A stretch of 5,668 bases of DNA from Parabacteroides sp. (lineage in GTDB: Bacteria > Bacteroidota > Bacteroidia > Bacteroidales > Tannerellaceae). Within the stretch, counting starts at the first letter, position 1. The number at the start of each line of letters is the position of its first letter. The position numbers were made by a program, and so were the translations under genes. The notes under the pieces are model-generated. The model worked only from the letters and a program-made list of their open reading frames with translations. It did no database searches and had not been told where the DNA came from. This document shows, one piece after another, positions 1 to 5,668 of the stretch. Location of the stretch: positions 1 through 5,668 of the forward strand of contig DXRF01000210.1 in the NCBI GenBank assembly GCA_019411205.1, read 5' to 3'.

Positions 1-304
1 TTACATTTACGATATTTTCTTTTTTTGAAGACTTATAGATATCGAACAGACGATTTTTAAGCATGCGAAATAAATAATATTTCAGATGAGTGACACTTTC
101 CAACTGTTTCTTATTGGTGTAAAATTTGAAAAAAATATCCTGTATGGCGTCTTTGAGTGTCTCTCTTTCGAATCCTAACCCTATGCCATACGCAAATAGC
201 TCATCTACATATTTATTGTATATCGATGAAAAAGCATTGTTGTTTCCTTTCAGAAATGAAAATAACAGGATTGGGTCTTCTTCGTGTTCGCCTATTTTAC
301 TCAC
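1..304 (-). CDS. ECF RNA polymerase sigma factor, N-terminal part (runs off left edge)
   Basis: An open minus-strand frame begins with GTG at 304-302 and stays open for 101 codons to the window edge. The translation (MSKIGEHEEDPILLF...) matches the Bacteroidales ECF sigma-70 family. Residues 15-45 include AFSSIYNKY and LFAYGIGLGF. The region 2.2 core-binding stretch DAIQDIFFKFY is at residues 52-62. Region 2.3/2.4, which melts and reads the -10 element, is at about 74-91 (LKYYLFRMLKNRLFDIYK). Sigma region 4 should follow outside the window. I chose the GTG because the codon just before it (307-305) is an in-frame TAA, and the next ATG (residue 81) would delete region 2.2. A -7 box at 336-343 supports this start. 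In Bacteroidota such sigma factors usually sit beside a FecR anti-sigma gene and SusC/SusD transport genes. If so here, they lie beyond the left edge; that is inference. Family call is sure; target genes are unknown. Confidence 0.88.
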   Translation of the reverse strand, partial: MSKIGEHEEDPILLFSFLKGNNNAFSSIYNKYVDELFAYGIGLGFERETLKDAIQDIFFKFYTNKKQLESVTHLKYYLFRMLKNRLFDIYKSSKKENIVNV

Positions 305-335
305 TTAAAAACAGATCTTCTTTTCTAATGAAACA

Positions 336-343
336 CAAAAATA
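336..343 (-). promoter_or_regulatory. Candidate -7 box for the ECF sigma gene
   Basis: Minus-strand TATTTTTG matches the Bacteroidota -7 consensus TAnnTTTG at every fixed position. It lies about 31 bases before the GTG start, giving a leader of roughly 25 bases. No TTTG is seen at the expected -33 position, so the promoter is half supported. In this AT-rich DNA a chance match is possible. Confidence 0.4.
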
Positions 344-449
344 AGAAAAAATACTGTTTTAGTATGGAAGAAACTTTGGAAAGCATTTTTCAAGTCATTA
401 TTTTATTATTCAGAAAACTTACAATATAGCCTGTGATGCCGGCTGCTGT

Positions 450-617
450 TTAGGAGTCTTCTCTAACTCCTTCAATCTGTTGAGTGAAGATCAGTGATAA
501 AATGAGGGCGACTGTTACTAAGGTGAAATTGAAAAAGACCTTGAATTTTTCAAACTCTTTATTGTAACAGTGGGCGGCGTAGTTGGTGAATCCTTCTACA
601 CTCTTCTGATGGAATCT
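450..617 (-). pseudogene. Startless reading frame with one predicted membrane helix; possible gene remnant
   Basis: The minus strand is open for 55 codons between an in-frame TAG at 620-618 and a TAA at 452-450. The frame has a protein-like character. A polar, aromatic start (FHQKSVEGFTNYAAHCYNKE, residues 2-21) is followed by a hydrophobic run at about residues 27-45 (VFFNFTLVTVALILSLIFT) and a charged tail ending in EGVREDS. There is no ATG, GTG or TTG codon after the TAG, so it cannot be a normal gene as it stands. It may be the 3' end of a decayed membrane-protein gene whose 5' part was lost or frameshifted, or chance. I do not recognise a family. A neighbouring frame is open from the M23 stop through about 540 (VEIPSEECRR region), which is compatible with a frameshift but does not prove one. 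Confidence 0.25.
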
Positions 618-657
618 CTACAAAGATGTTGAAAAGAAAATTACGATGTTTCCCCTT

Positions 658-1497
658 TTAACTTTCTGTTTGTCCTTTGTTTTTACGGGTAGCAGGTAAA
701 TAACTGTAGTCGCCTGCAAGTTGATGAGGCATTAGCTTGACAGGCTTTACTGCAATTTTACCACCTTTTTTGGTGAATACCAGACATTGATCGTTAAGTT
801 TCCTTTTTTGAAGGTCGAATATCAGGTTCGGATTGAAGTGTTGCCCGTTTACCCGTACTTCAAAATGAAGATGTTCCGTTGTGGCTCTTCCTGTGCGTCC
901 GGTCAGTGCGATTGGTTGTCCGGCTTTTACATAGTCTCCCGGCTTGACCAGATTTTTGGAGTTATGGCTGTAGACTGTTTCCAATCCGTTATAATGGCGG
1001 ACGACAATCACATTTCCGTATGCATAATAAGGCTTAGCCAGGCGGACGATTCCCTCGAATGCCGATACGATCGTATCATTGGCACAGGTTTTCAGATCCA
1101 CACCCGAATGGTGTTTTCTACGTCCGGCATATGGCGAGATTACTTTTGCGCCGGGTAAAGGGAAAGCATAGTCTTCTTTCTGTATCAGGCTTAAATCGAT
1201 AAGCATCGAATTTTCATCTGCCATCAGGAGCGGGTCCGTTACAGCAATATCATTTTTTTCTCTTCCGGAGAAGTTTTCCGTTATATTTTTGCGGGGAGAA
1301 GTAGGCTCGTTCAGTTTTGGCTCTTCCGGAAACAGAAAAGCGAAATCTGTGTTTGGAAGAGGTATATCCGTTGAAGGCAGGACCAGAATCGATTCCTGCT
1401 GCGGGGCAGGCTGTGTCTGGGCCGTCCACAAAGAATGGCAGGCGCTTAACACAAGTAATAATGTGACTGACAGTATGCTGTAGTGTGTTTTAGACAT
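658..1497 (-). CDS. M23 (LytM-type) metallopeptidase, predicted lipoprotein
   Basis: This 279-residue protein is a predicted zinc endopeptidase that cuts peptide cross-links in peptidoglycan. Residues 1-20 form a lipoprotein signal: a hydrophobic core then LSAC, with Cys20 as the lipidated residue. Residues 21-110 are a low-complexity, Pro- and acid-rich linker. The peptidase domain spans about 114-228. Zinc ligands are His130 and Asp134 (HHSGVD) and His211 in HLHFE, with catalytic partners His178 (YSHNS) and His209. All expected catalytic residues are present, so it should be active rather than a LytM activator with lost ligands; that is inference from the family. The tail (229-279) is basic and unassigned. 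No acidic surface-export signal follows Cys20, which suggests a periplasm-facing anchor. It stands alone: a terminator separates it from uxuA, and it has its own -7 box. Physiological role (cell separation, remodelling) is not shown by the sequence. Confidence 0.9.
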   Translation of the reverse strand: MSKTHYSILSVTLLLVLSACHSLWTAQTQPAPQQESILVLPSTDIPLPNTDFAFLFPEEPKLNEPTSPRKNITENFSGREKNDIAVTDPLLMADENSMLIDLSLIQKEDYAFPLPGAKVISPYAGRRKHHSGVDLKTCANDTIVSAFEGIVRLAKPYYAYGNVIVVRHYNGLETVYSHNSKNLVKPGDYVKAGQPIALTGRTGRATTEHLHFEVRVNGQHFNPNLIFDLQKRKLNDQCLVFTKKGGKIAVKPVKLMPHQLAGDYSYLPATRKNKGQTES

Positions 1498-1518
1498 TTT
1501 GTGAAATTGTTAGCGTTG

Positions 1519-1526
1519 CAAAAATA
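1519..1526 (-). promoter_or_regulatory. Candidate -7 box for the M23 peptidase gene
   Basis: Minus-strand TATTTTTG fits TAnnTTTG exactly and lies 21 bases upstream of the ATG, between the uxuA terminator and the M23 start. No TTTG is found 19-21 bases further upstream, so the -33 part is weak or absent. Its position after a terminator makes an independent promoter necessary somewhere in these bases. Confidence 0.45.
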
Positions 1527-1550
1527 AGGAAAAAAAGTGAGACTGGAGAG

Positions 1551-1593
1551 AGGTAAAATGAAAAAGGCGTCTGAAAAAGAATCAGACGCCTTT
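1551..1593 (-). terminator. Intrinsic terminator of the uxuBA operon
   Basis: A perfect 12-base-pair inverted repeat (AAAGGCGTCTGA at 1563-1574 and its complement at 1582-1593) encloses a 7-base loop. Read on the minus strand the stem is followed by a T-rich tail (TTTTTCATTTT) down to about 1551. It lies 34 bases past the uxuA stop codon. On the plus strand the tail is short (TTTCAATG), so it is chiefly a minus-strand terminator. Confidence 0.88.
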
Positions 1594-1627
1594 CAATGCC
1601 AAACTATTTGTGATTACTCGTCACTCA

Positions 1628-2800
1628 TTATTTGAATAAAGAACAGGCAATACCCAGTTCCAAACCACGCAATTCAGCCAAGCTGCGCAAGCGACCGATA
1701 CAGGAATAACCCGGATTCGTCTTCTTGTGTAAGTCATCGATCATCTGATGGCCGTGATCCGGACGCATCGCGATTGAGCAGCCGCGTTCCTGTTCGATTT
1801 CAAGAAGGGCTTTCATTACTTCATAAACGTTTACGTCTCCTTCCAATAGGTTTGCTTCGAAGAAGTTTCCGGCTTCATCGCGTTTGGTGCTGCGTATATG
1901 AACGAAGTCGATACGATTACCGAAACGTTTCATCATGCCGGCGAGGTCATTGTCGCTACGAACGCCGAAGGAACCGGTGCAAAGGCATAAACCGTTACTT
2001 TTGTTCGGTACGGCTTCGATCAATTTACGGAAATCCTCTTCAGTGCTCAAGATACGAGGCAAGCCTAAAATGGAGTAGGGAGGGTCGTCCGGATGGATAA
2101 CCATACGTGCGCCTACTTCGTCGGCAACCGGAGTAATCTCTTTCAAGAAATAAATCAAGTTGGCACGAAGTTTTTCTGCATCGATATCTTTGTAGCGATC
2201 CAGTTCTGCACGGAACTGATCCAATGTGAAACTTTCCTCGGAGCCTGGCAGGCCGGCGATCATATTGCGTACCAGCAATGCTTTGTCATCTTCGCTCATT
2301 TCGTCGAGACGAGCTTTCGCAATTGCTTTTTCTTCGTCTGTATATTCTTGTTCAGCAGCAGGACGTTTCAGGATGTAAAGATCGAAAGCCATGAAAGCGG
2401 CACGTTCGAAACGTAATGCTTTGGAACCGTCCGGCATGGTGTAAGCCAAGTTTGTACGGGTCCAGTCCAGAACCGGCATGAAGTTATAAGTGATCACACG
2501 GATACCACATGCTGCCAGGTTACGGATGCTTTCTTTGTAATTCTCGATATATTTCTGGAAATCTCCACTCTGCGTCTTGATGTGTTCGTGTACGGGAACA
2601 CTTTCCACTACACTCCAACGTAAACCAGCAGCTTCGATCATATCCTTGCGTTTCTGGATTTCTTCGACAGTCCATACTTCTCCGTTCGGGATATGGTGCA
2701 AGGCATTTACAATTCCGGTAGCACCGGCTTGGCGGATATCGGAAAGGCTAACTGGATCGTTCGGGCCGTACCAGCGCCATGTTTGTTCACATAAATACAT
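1628..2800 (-). CDS. uxuA: Mannonate dehydratase UxuA
   Basis: UxuA (EC 4.2.1.8) removes water from D-mannonate to give 2-keto-3-deoxy-D-gluconate in the cytoplasmic hexuronate pathway. The 390 residues match the usual family length of about 390-400, and the fold is a TIM-barrel of the xylose-isomerase-like class. Conserved blocks are visible in order: the N-terminal [13 protein letters not shown] (5-17), [15 protein letters not shown] (29-43), [15 protein letters not shown] (102-116), HPDDPP (236-241), LCLCTGSFG (271-279), FVHIRSTKR (299-307) and RPDHGHQM (346-353). His, Cys and Asp residues in the last four blocks are the expected divalent-metal and substrate site. The ATG follows uxuB by 27 bases with no obvious Shine-Dalgarno sequence, as is usual in Bacteroidota. 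It is the last gene of the operon and is followed by a clear terminator. Confidence 0.97.
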   Translation of the reverse strand: MYLCEQTWRWYGPNDPVSLSDIRQAGATGIVNALHHIPNGEVWTVEEIQKRKDMIEAAGLRWSVVESVPVHEHIKTQSGDFQKYIENYKESIRNLAACGIRVITYNFMPVLDWTRTNLAYTMPDGSKALRFERAAFMAFDLYILKRPAAEQEYTDEEKAIAKARLDEMSEDDKALLVRNMIAGLPGSEESFTLDQFRAELDRYKDIDAEKLRANLIYFLKEITPVADEVGARMVIHPDDPPYSILGLPRILSTEEDFRKLIEAVPNKSNGLCLCTGSFGVRSDNDLAGMMKRFGNRIDFVHIRSTKRDEAGNFFEANLLEGDVNVYEVMKALLEIEQERGCSIAMRPDHGHQMIDDLHKKTNPGYSCIGRLRSLAELRGLELGIACSLFK

Positions 2801-2827
2801 AATGTCTTGTTTTTAATTGTGATGAGA

Positions 2828-3640
2828 TTAAATAGAGAATGCATCAAAACCACCGTCTACGATAGCGATTGTTCCGGTTACGAATTTGGAAGCATCGCTG
2901 ATCAGATATTGGATTGTACCAAACAGCTCATCCGGTGTACCCAGACGTCTGAACGGAGTATGTGCAATAACGGATTCGGCACGCGGAGTGTAAGATCCGT
3001 CCGGGTTTGTCATCAAAGTACGGTTCTGTTCCGTCAGGAAGAATCCCGGAGCGATTGCATTTACACGCAGACCTTCTCCGAATTTGATCGCCAGTTCACC
3101 TGCCAGATATTTAGTCAGGTTGGAGATGGCAGCTTTTGCGGCACCGTAACCTACAACGCGGGTAAGCGGGCGCAAGGCAGATTCGGAAGAGAAGTTGACG
3201 ATAGCACCCTCTTTCTGGTTAGCCATTACATCGGCAAATACCATTGTCGGGAGAACTGTACCGAACAGATTCAGATCTACTACTTTACGGAAAGCGTCGA
3301 TGTTCAGATCGAAAATCGTGCTGTCCGGTCCGATAGTTGCACCGGCCATGTTTCCGCCGGCTGCATTCAGCAACGCGTCGATACGGCCGTATTTGGCCAG
3401 GATATCTTTTTTGTTCTGTTCCAGAACTTCTTTGTTTAATACGTCAGTCAGGTAAAAGCTTGCTTCTCCACCTTTAGCTTTGATGTCGGCTACAATTTGT
3501 TCACCAACTTCGGCTGCACGGTCGAGAATAACGATTTTAGCACCTTCTTCAGCCAAGTGACCTGCAATACCTCTACCCAAGATTCCGGCTCCACCGGTGA
3601 TAATGACAACTTTGTCTTTAACGCAAAATAAATTAGCCAT
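2828..3640 (-). CDS. uxuB: SDR-family D-mannonate oxidoreductase (fructuronate reductase)
   Basis: This 270-residue classical short-chain dehydrogenase most likely interconverts D-fructuronate and D-mannonate with NAD(H), the step before UxuA. The dinucleotide-binding motif TGGAGILG is at residues 15-22. Asp40, at the end of the second strand, favours NAD over NADP. NAAG is at 92-95, the structural Asn124 lies in DLNLFG, the catalytic serine is Ser152 in NFSSES, and the YxxxK pair is Tyr165/Lys169. PGF at 199-201 and VDGGF near the C-terminus complete the fold. It is unrelated to the long-chain UxuB of E. coli; an SDR protein also fills this role in Bacillus subtilis (YjmF). The function rests on the 27-base linkage to uxuA plus family resemblance. 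A gluconate-type 5-dehydrogenase is the main alternative, but context argues for mannonate. It is the first gene after the putative operator. Confidence 0.88.
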   Translation of the reverse strand: MANLFCVKDKVVIITGGAGILGRGIAGHLAEEGAKIVILDRAAEVGEQIVADIKAKGGEASFYLTDVLNKEVLEQNKKDILAKYGRIDALLNAAGGNMAGATIGPDSTIFDLNIDAFRKVVDLNLFGTVLPTMVFADVMANQKEGAIVNFSSESALRPLTRVVGYGAAKAAISNLTKYLAGELAIKFGEGLRVNAIAPGFFLTEQNRTLMTNPDGSYTPRAESVIAHTPFRRLGTPDELFGTIQYLISDASKFVTGTIAIVDGGFDAFSI

Positions 3641-3687
3641 ATTTTTTATTGTTTATGATTGTGATAATTTCATTGTTACTATCTCAT

Positions 3688-3701
3688 TGTGCTCGCGCAC
3701 A
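3688..3701. promoter_or_regulatory. Putative LacI-type operator of uxuBA
   Basis: The plus strand reads TGTGCTCGCGCACA, a pseudo-palindrome with 5-base arms (TGTGC/GCACA) and a central CG; only one inner pair (T/C) breaks the symmetry. It starts a few bases past the expected transcription start of the promoter at 3711-3740 and about 48 bases before the uxuB ATG, a position where a bound repressor would block the polymerase. A central CG step is typical of LacI-family sites. The regulator is encoded immediately upstream. Alternatively the same bases could form a small hairpin in the mRNA leader. Confidence 0.55.
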
Positions 3702-3710
3702 CATTGGGCA

Positions 3711-3740
3711 CAAAAGTATAGTATTTATTTATCAAACAAA
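3711..3740 (-). promoter_or_regulatory. Bacteroidota-type promoter of uxuBA
   Basis: On the minus strand, TTTG at 3740-3737 and TACTTTTG at 3718-3711 match the -33 (TTTG) and -7 (TAnnTTTG) elements. The spacer is 18 bases, one short of the usual 19-21. Transcription should begin near 3704, giving a leader of about 63 bases. It lies in the 133-base gap after the lacI-type gene, so uxuBA can be expressed separately from its regulator. Confidence 0.65.
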
Positions 3741-3773
3741 AAGAAAACAGGGAAAAAATACCTTTTTATGTTT

Positions 3774-4829
3774 TCAAATATAATTGTTATAGTATTTGAT
3801 ATTCTCTTTCATCAGGATATCGATCGGCATATAATTGATCTGTTTGACTTTTTCTTTGAGGACCAGGTGGCGGAACAGTGCCCGTATGCAATTGAATCCC
3901 TGCACTTCCGGCCGTTGGGCGATCAGGTGCGTGATGGAGCCGTCATGCAGGCAAGTGATATTCGGGTCTATCACATCGTAGCCGATCAACCTGAATTGTT
4001 TGCCTTTGTCACGGAAGTATTTTCCCAGCAGGTGGGCGCGGGAATTGAATATGATACCGGCGTTCACTTCCTTATGCTCTTCTAAAAAGGCATTCAGGAT
4101 ACCTATGTTCTTTTCCGGTTCGTCGGCATGTAATTGTACGGAATAGATACGCCCGTCATAGTTTTTTTCTGCCAGATAAGTCCTGAAGCCTTCCTCGCGC
4201 TTCATGACCTGGGTTACCTGCATTTCTCCTTTGCGGATAAAGCGGAAGATTGCGATATTTTCGGTCGGGTTGATTTGTTCGTATAGCAAACGGCCGGCAA
4301 TATATCCGGAGTCGTACGAGTTGGTACCGTAATAAGCCACGCAATTGGTGTTTTCAATGAATGCGTCTATCAGTATGTAAGGTATTTGTAACTGATCCAG
4401 CCGGGACGTCAGCTTGACGACACTGTCGTGAAATTGTGTTGCGATCACGACTCCCTGGCAGCCGGCTTCTTCGATTCGGGGAATGAGCTCGTCGAAACTG
4501 CTTTTGTCATATTGGTTGAAACACATGCGTTCGACTTCTACATTGTAGCTGAACAGTTCCTGTTCCGCTTTGTCTATTCCTTCACAAAGCTTATCCCAAT
4601 ATTCGCCTTTTGCAAAAGAAGGAATCAGTGTGATAAAGTGGTAGTTCTTTTTCAGTGCAAGGGAACGGGCTATCAGGTTCGGGTGATAGTCTATTTCTTT
4701 TAAAACTTTTTCTACTTTTTTCTGTGCCTCTTCGGATACTTTGCCTCGGTTGTGTAGTATGCGGTCAACAGTTCCGGTCGAAACGCCGGACATCTCTGCA
4801 ATGTCTTTGATTCTATATGTCTTACCCAT
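3774..4829 (-). CDS. LacI-family transcriptional regulator, likely of hexuronate genes
   Basis: This 351-residue protein is a cytoplasmic, ligand-responsive DNA-binding regulator. The N-terminal helix-turn-helix is at residues 6-26 (RIKDIAEMSGVSTGTVDRIL). The hinge helix is at about 49-60 (HPNLIARSLALK), with Leu57 in the place of the leucine that wedges into the central CG of LacI operators. Residues 64-350 form a periplasmic-binding-protein-like sensor domain. The recognition helix has TVDRIL where many LacI proteins have TVSRVL, a variant I associate with a Bacteroidota subgroup. It precedes uxuBA in the same direction, with a promoter and a CG-centred palindrome between them. Repression of uxuBA relieved by a hexuronate or pathway intermediate is the natural inference, but the ligand cannot be read from the sequence. 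The ATG places the DNA-binding domain at the expected distance from the N-terminus. No clear terminator follows it. Confidence 0.93.
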   Translation of the reverse strand: MGKTYRIKDIAEMSGVSTGTVDRILHNRGKVSEEAQKKVEKVLKEIDYHPNLIARSLALKKNYHFITLIPSFAKGEYWDKLCEGIDKAEQELFSYNVEVERMCFNQYDKSSFDELIPRIEEAGCQGVVIATQFHDSVVKLTSRLDQLQIPYILIDAFIENTNCVAYYGTNSYDSGYIAGRLLYEQINPTENIAIFRFIRKGEMQVTQVMKREEGFRTYLAEKNYDGRIYSVQLHADEPEKNIGILNAFLEEHKEVNAGIIFNSRAHLLGKYFRDKGKQFRLIGYDVIDPNITCLHDGSITHLIAQRPEVQGFNCIRALFRHLVLKEKVKQINYMPIDILMKENIKYYNNYI

Positions 4830-4844
4830 AGGTCGGAAAGCTAT

Positions 4845-4877
4845 ACAGCCCGCAGAATGTTTATTTTTGCGGGCTGT
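4845..4877 (-). terminator. Strong hairpin between membrane-protein gene and lacI-type gene
   Basis: ACAGCCCGCA (4845-4854) pairs perfectly with TGCGGGCTGT (4868-4877), and three weaker inner pairs can extend the stem, leaving a 7-base loop. It lies 22 bases past the stop codon of the 4900-5538 gene, as a terminator would. However, the minus-strand tail (ATAGCTTTCC) lacks a true U-tract and the plus-strand tail (TATCTATTTAATT) is only AT-rich. It could be a weak terminator, an mRNA-stabilising 3' end, or part of the regulator gene's leader, since it ends only 15 bases before that ATG. Confidence 0.6.
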
Positions 4878-4899
4878 TATCTATTTAATTGGTTTGATA

Positions 4900-5538
4900 T
4901 TATAGTTGTTGTACTTCTTCTTCGGTTGAGATTGTATTTAATTTTCTGAATGTGTAGCACTGCATCATATAGATAAGGGGAACAGCGACGAAGAGTCCGA
5001 CGAAGAACAAGATACAGCCGACGATTGCAGTACCGATCATGGCCAGCAATAATAAAAACAACGGCATCACCTGTCCTTTAGTCAACTCCCAGCTTTTTTG
5101 TAGTGATTCTATGATTCCGCAGTCTTCCTCTACGATATAGACAGAATAAAATTGCAGGCGGATAGCCAGATAGATACCCGGAACAATCAGTAAGCATATC
5201 CCGATAGCCACTGCGATACTCATAATGATGCTGGCAATAAGGTAAGTGAAGATTTTACGGGATTGCTGCCCGTAAGCAGAAAACTGTGGTTCTTCTCCAT
5301 CCATTGTCTGGAACATGTTTTTTATGTAGCCCAACATGAAAGCGCTGGATATGACGGCACTGATCAGATTTACGATGATCTTACCGGCTATCGAACCTTG
5401 CGCTGGCATACCGAATAGACTAATGATTGATGACAGGATAAAATATCCGATAAAGAGCCCTACCAGTACCCAGATCTGAGATTTAGTGTACTTCCATGAA
5501 GTGCCGAACACTTCCGATATCATGAACTTTGGTTCCAT
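4900..5538 (-). CDS. Small multi-pass membrane protein, function unknown
   Basis: This 212-residue protein is an integral inner-membrane protein. Hydrophobic segments lie at about residues 22-42, 54-74, 97-128 (long, possibly two passes) and 157-192 (long, possibly two passes). The C-terminal tail is short and acidic (STEEEVQQL). Between the last two blocks is a conserved-looking loop, IVPGIYLAIRLQF (118-130) followed by IVEEDCGIIESLQKSWELTKGQ. This VPG-IYL-R plus ESL-SW-TKG pattern resembles DUF975 or glycerophosphodiester-phosphodiesterase membrane-domain proteins, which form a broad family of unassigned helical bundle proteins. No catalytic domain accompanies it. It appears to be a single-gene unit: a hairpin follows it and the upstream 130 bases are AT-rich with -7-like boxes. 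Nothing links it to hexuronate use apart from position. Confidence 0.8.
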   Translation of the reverse strand: MEPKFMISEVFGTSWKYTKSQIWVLVGLFIGYFILSSIISLFGMPAQGSIAGKIIVNLISAVISSAFMLGYIKNMFQTMDGEEPQFSAYGQQSRKIFTYLIASIIMSIAVAIGICLLIVPGIYLAIRLQFYSVYIVEEDCGIIESLQKSWELTKGQVMPLFLLLLAMIGTAIVGCILFFVGLFVAVPLIYMMQCYTFRKLNTISTEEEVQQL

Positions 5539-5629
5539 ATGAATTGATTATTTAGGTTATATAAGCCGTAAAATTAGGATAAATTATTGAATAAACAAAT
5601 ATCATGTTAAAATTATGTAGCAATTTAAA

Positions 5630-5637
5630 CAAATATA
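5630..5637 (-). promoter_or_regulatory. Candidate -7 box for the membrane-protein gene
   Basis: Minus-strand TATATTTG fits TAnnTTTG exactly, 92 bases before the ATG. The only nearby TTTG (5653-5650) is 12 bases upstream, too close for a normal -33 element. A near match, GATATTTG at 5603-5596, is an alternative. Given the very AT-rich sequence, either could be chance. Confidence 0.25.
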
Positions 5638-5668
5638 TTTTCGATCTGTCAAACTCTTAATATATCTC

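Larger units (their letters stand above)
305..657. other. Gene-poor interval between M23 peptidase and sigma factor genes
   Basis: This 353-base AT-rich stretch has no frame with a normal start and a recognisable product. It holds the probable promoter of the sigma factor gene (near 336-343) and a startless minus-strand frame with one hydrophobic segment (450-617). I see no strong hairpin with a U-tract for ending M23 transcription, no tRNA, and no inverted repeats of insertion-sequence type. The plus-strand frame around 157-429 overlaps the sigma factor gene and looks like its shadow. Confidence 0.6.

Noticed and set aside
157..429. Plus-strand frame of 90 codons at the left end
   Set aside because: It is antisense to the ECF sigma factor gene for over half its length and then runs through AT-rich intergenic DNA; composition is not protein-like.
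428..444. Possible terminator hairpin (AGCC ... GGCT) downstream of the M23 gene
   Set aside because: The stem has only four base pairs and a nine-base loop; too weak to support.
787..1158. Plus-strand frame of 123 codons antisense to the M23 domain
   Set aside because: It is the opposite strand of the conserved peptidase domain, with no motifs of its own.
2807..3439. Long plus-strand open frame of 210 codons antisense to uxuB
   Set aside because: It lies opposite a well-supported SDR gene, has Cys/Arg/Ser-rich composition without domain motifs, and follows the codon pattern of the real gene. It is a shadow frame.
3597..4085. Plus-strand open frame of 162 codons spanning the uxuB promoter and the end of the regulator gene
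   Set aside because: It overlaps two real genes and the regulatory gap, and its translation changes character between AT-rich intergenic and coding sequence; there is no recognisable domain.
4836..4843. TAGCTTTC as a -7 box for the LacI-type gene
   Set aside because: It misses the final G, lies only seven bases before the ATG so the transcript would be nearly leaderless, and no TTTG is found at the -33 distance.
1..5668. CRISPR arrays, tRNA or rRNA genes, insertion sequences, phage genes or toxin-antitoxin pairs
   Set aside because: I saw no regularly spaced repeats, cloverleaf-like sequence, transposase or integrase motifs, or paired small genes on either strand.

Overview
This window reads as an ordinary chromosomal stretch from a member of the Bacteroidales, most like Bacteroides or Parabacteroides. 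The evidence is AT-rich intergenic DNA, genes without a clear GGAGG ribosome site, several -7 boxes of the Bacteroidota form TAnnTTTG, and the protein families themselves (a Bacteroides-type ECF sigma factor, a LacI regulator of the VSTGTVDRIL type, and an SDR-type mannonate oxidoreductase). The species assignment is inference; no marker gene is present. All supported genes lie on the minus strand, so transcription runs right to left.

From right to left: (1) 4900-5538 encodes a small multi-pass membrane protein of unknown function. (2) A strong hairpin at 4845-4877 lies between it and the next gene. (3) 3774-4829 encodes a LacI-family regulator. (4) 3641-3773 holds a good Bacteroidota promoter (-33 TTTG, -7 TACTTTTG) and, just downstream of the expected transcription start, a pseudo-palindrome with a central CG that fits a LacI-type operator. 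(5) 2828-3640 (uxuB, SDR type) and 1628-2800 (uxuA) form a two-gene operon with a 27-base gap, closed by a clear intrinsic terminator at 1563-1593. (6) 658-1497 encodes a lipoprotein M23 (LytM-type) metallopeptidase with its own likely promoter. (7) 305-657 has no convincing gene, though a startless reading frame with one membrane helix lies at 450-617. (8) 1-304 is the N-terminal part of an ECF sigma factor gene with a GTG start; it runs off the left edge.

The central unit is a hexuronate catabolic module. UxuB interconverts D-fructuronate and D-mannonate, and UxuA dehydrates D-mannonate to 2-keto-3-deoxy-D-gluconate (KDG). The upstream LacI protein is the obvious candidate regulator. The isomerase UxaC, KDG kinase, KDPG aldolase and a transporter are not in the window.

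I found no CRISPR array, tRNA, rRNA, insertion sequence or evident new system. The points most worth a second look are the putative operator, the edge-truncated GTG-start sigma factor, the hairpin before the regulator, and the startless membrane frame.
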